Shown: piece by piece, positions 14,122 to 14,143 of the stretch | Position numbering within the stretch: position 1 is the first letter of the stretch | Layout of the letters: every line of letters starts with the position of its first letter | Source: an uncultured Selenomonadales bacterium | Lineage (GTDB): Bacteria > Bacillota > Negativicutes > Selenomonadales > Selenomonadaceae | DNA: 14,143 nucleotides | Direction of reading: 5' to 3' | NCBI GenBank assembly: GCA_947167555.1 | Contig: CAMVIO010000028.1 | Span: 1-14,143, forward strand | Made by a program: the position numbers and the translations under genes | The notes under the pieces: generated by a model | Told to the model about the DNA's origin: nothing | Databases searched by the model: none | The model's input: only the letters and a program-made list of their open reading frames with translations

Positions 14122-14143
14122 AACAGACAAAAAGAGAACCCAT

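Overview
The window is an ordinary-looking chromosomal stretch of moderately GC-rich coding DNA with sharply AT-rich intergenic gaps. It holds eight genes: the 3' end of trpD, addA, addB, a cysE/epsC-type serine acetyltransferase, a UDG-superfamily deoxyinosine glycosylase, an HD-GYP phosphodiesterase, an HU gene, typA/bipA and sepF (the first is partial, so nine entries including it). SepF, AddAB, strong AGGAGG-type ribosome binding sites and A-tract/T-tract terminators point to Bacillota. The codon use, the 318-aa EpsC-type serine acetyltransferase and the Lys/Ala-tailed HU suggest a Negativicutes member (Selenomonas/Mitsuokella-like). That placement is inference from general resemblance, not from a search.

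Layout. Positions 2-562 hold the end of trpD (+), which converges on a minus-strand cluster through a shared 16-bp-stem terminator at 572-615. The minus cluster runs 8801 to 626 in the order cysE, addB, addA. addB and addA overlap by 17 bp. The addB leader carries a GC hairpin and a short tandem repeat. At 8802-8925 a divergent promoter region separates cysE (-) from the deoxyinosine glycosylase (+, 8926-9435). An HD-GYP gene (+, 9586-10653) follows and converges on hup (-, 10762-11082); each has its own terminator between them. A 289-bp AT-rich gap holds the divergent hup and typA promoters. typA (+, 11372-13201) is followed by an unusual 132-bp nested palindrome, a second hairpin terminator, a promoter and a structured leader of about 165 nt before sepF (+, 13630-14121).

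Gene roles. AddAB is the helicase-nuclease that processes double-strand ends for recombination. The glycosylase removes deaminated purine (hypoxanthine), and HU compacts DNA. These give the window a loose genome-maintenance flavour, but strand and promoter arrangement show independent transcription units, apart from cysE-addB-addA. TypA (ribosome-associated GTPase), SepF (FtsZ membrane anchor) and the HD-GYP protein (cyclic-di-GMP turnover) are housekeeping or signalling genes.

No CRISPR array, transposase, integrase, tRNA or rRNA was seen. The least explained sequence is non-coding: the nested palindrome after typA, the sepF leader with two GGGG-capped stem-loops, and the addBA leader. In all three, the off-Watson-Crick positions are G-U pairs in the RNA sense of the adjacent gene.
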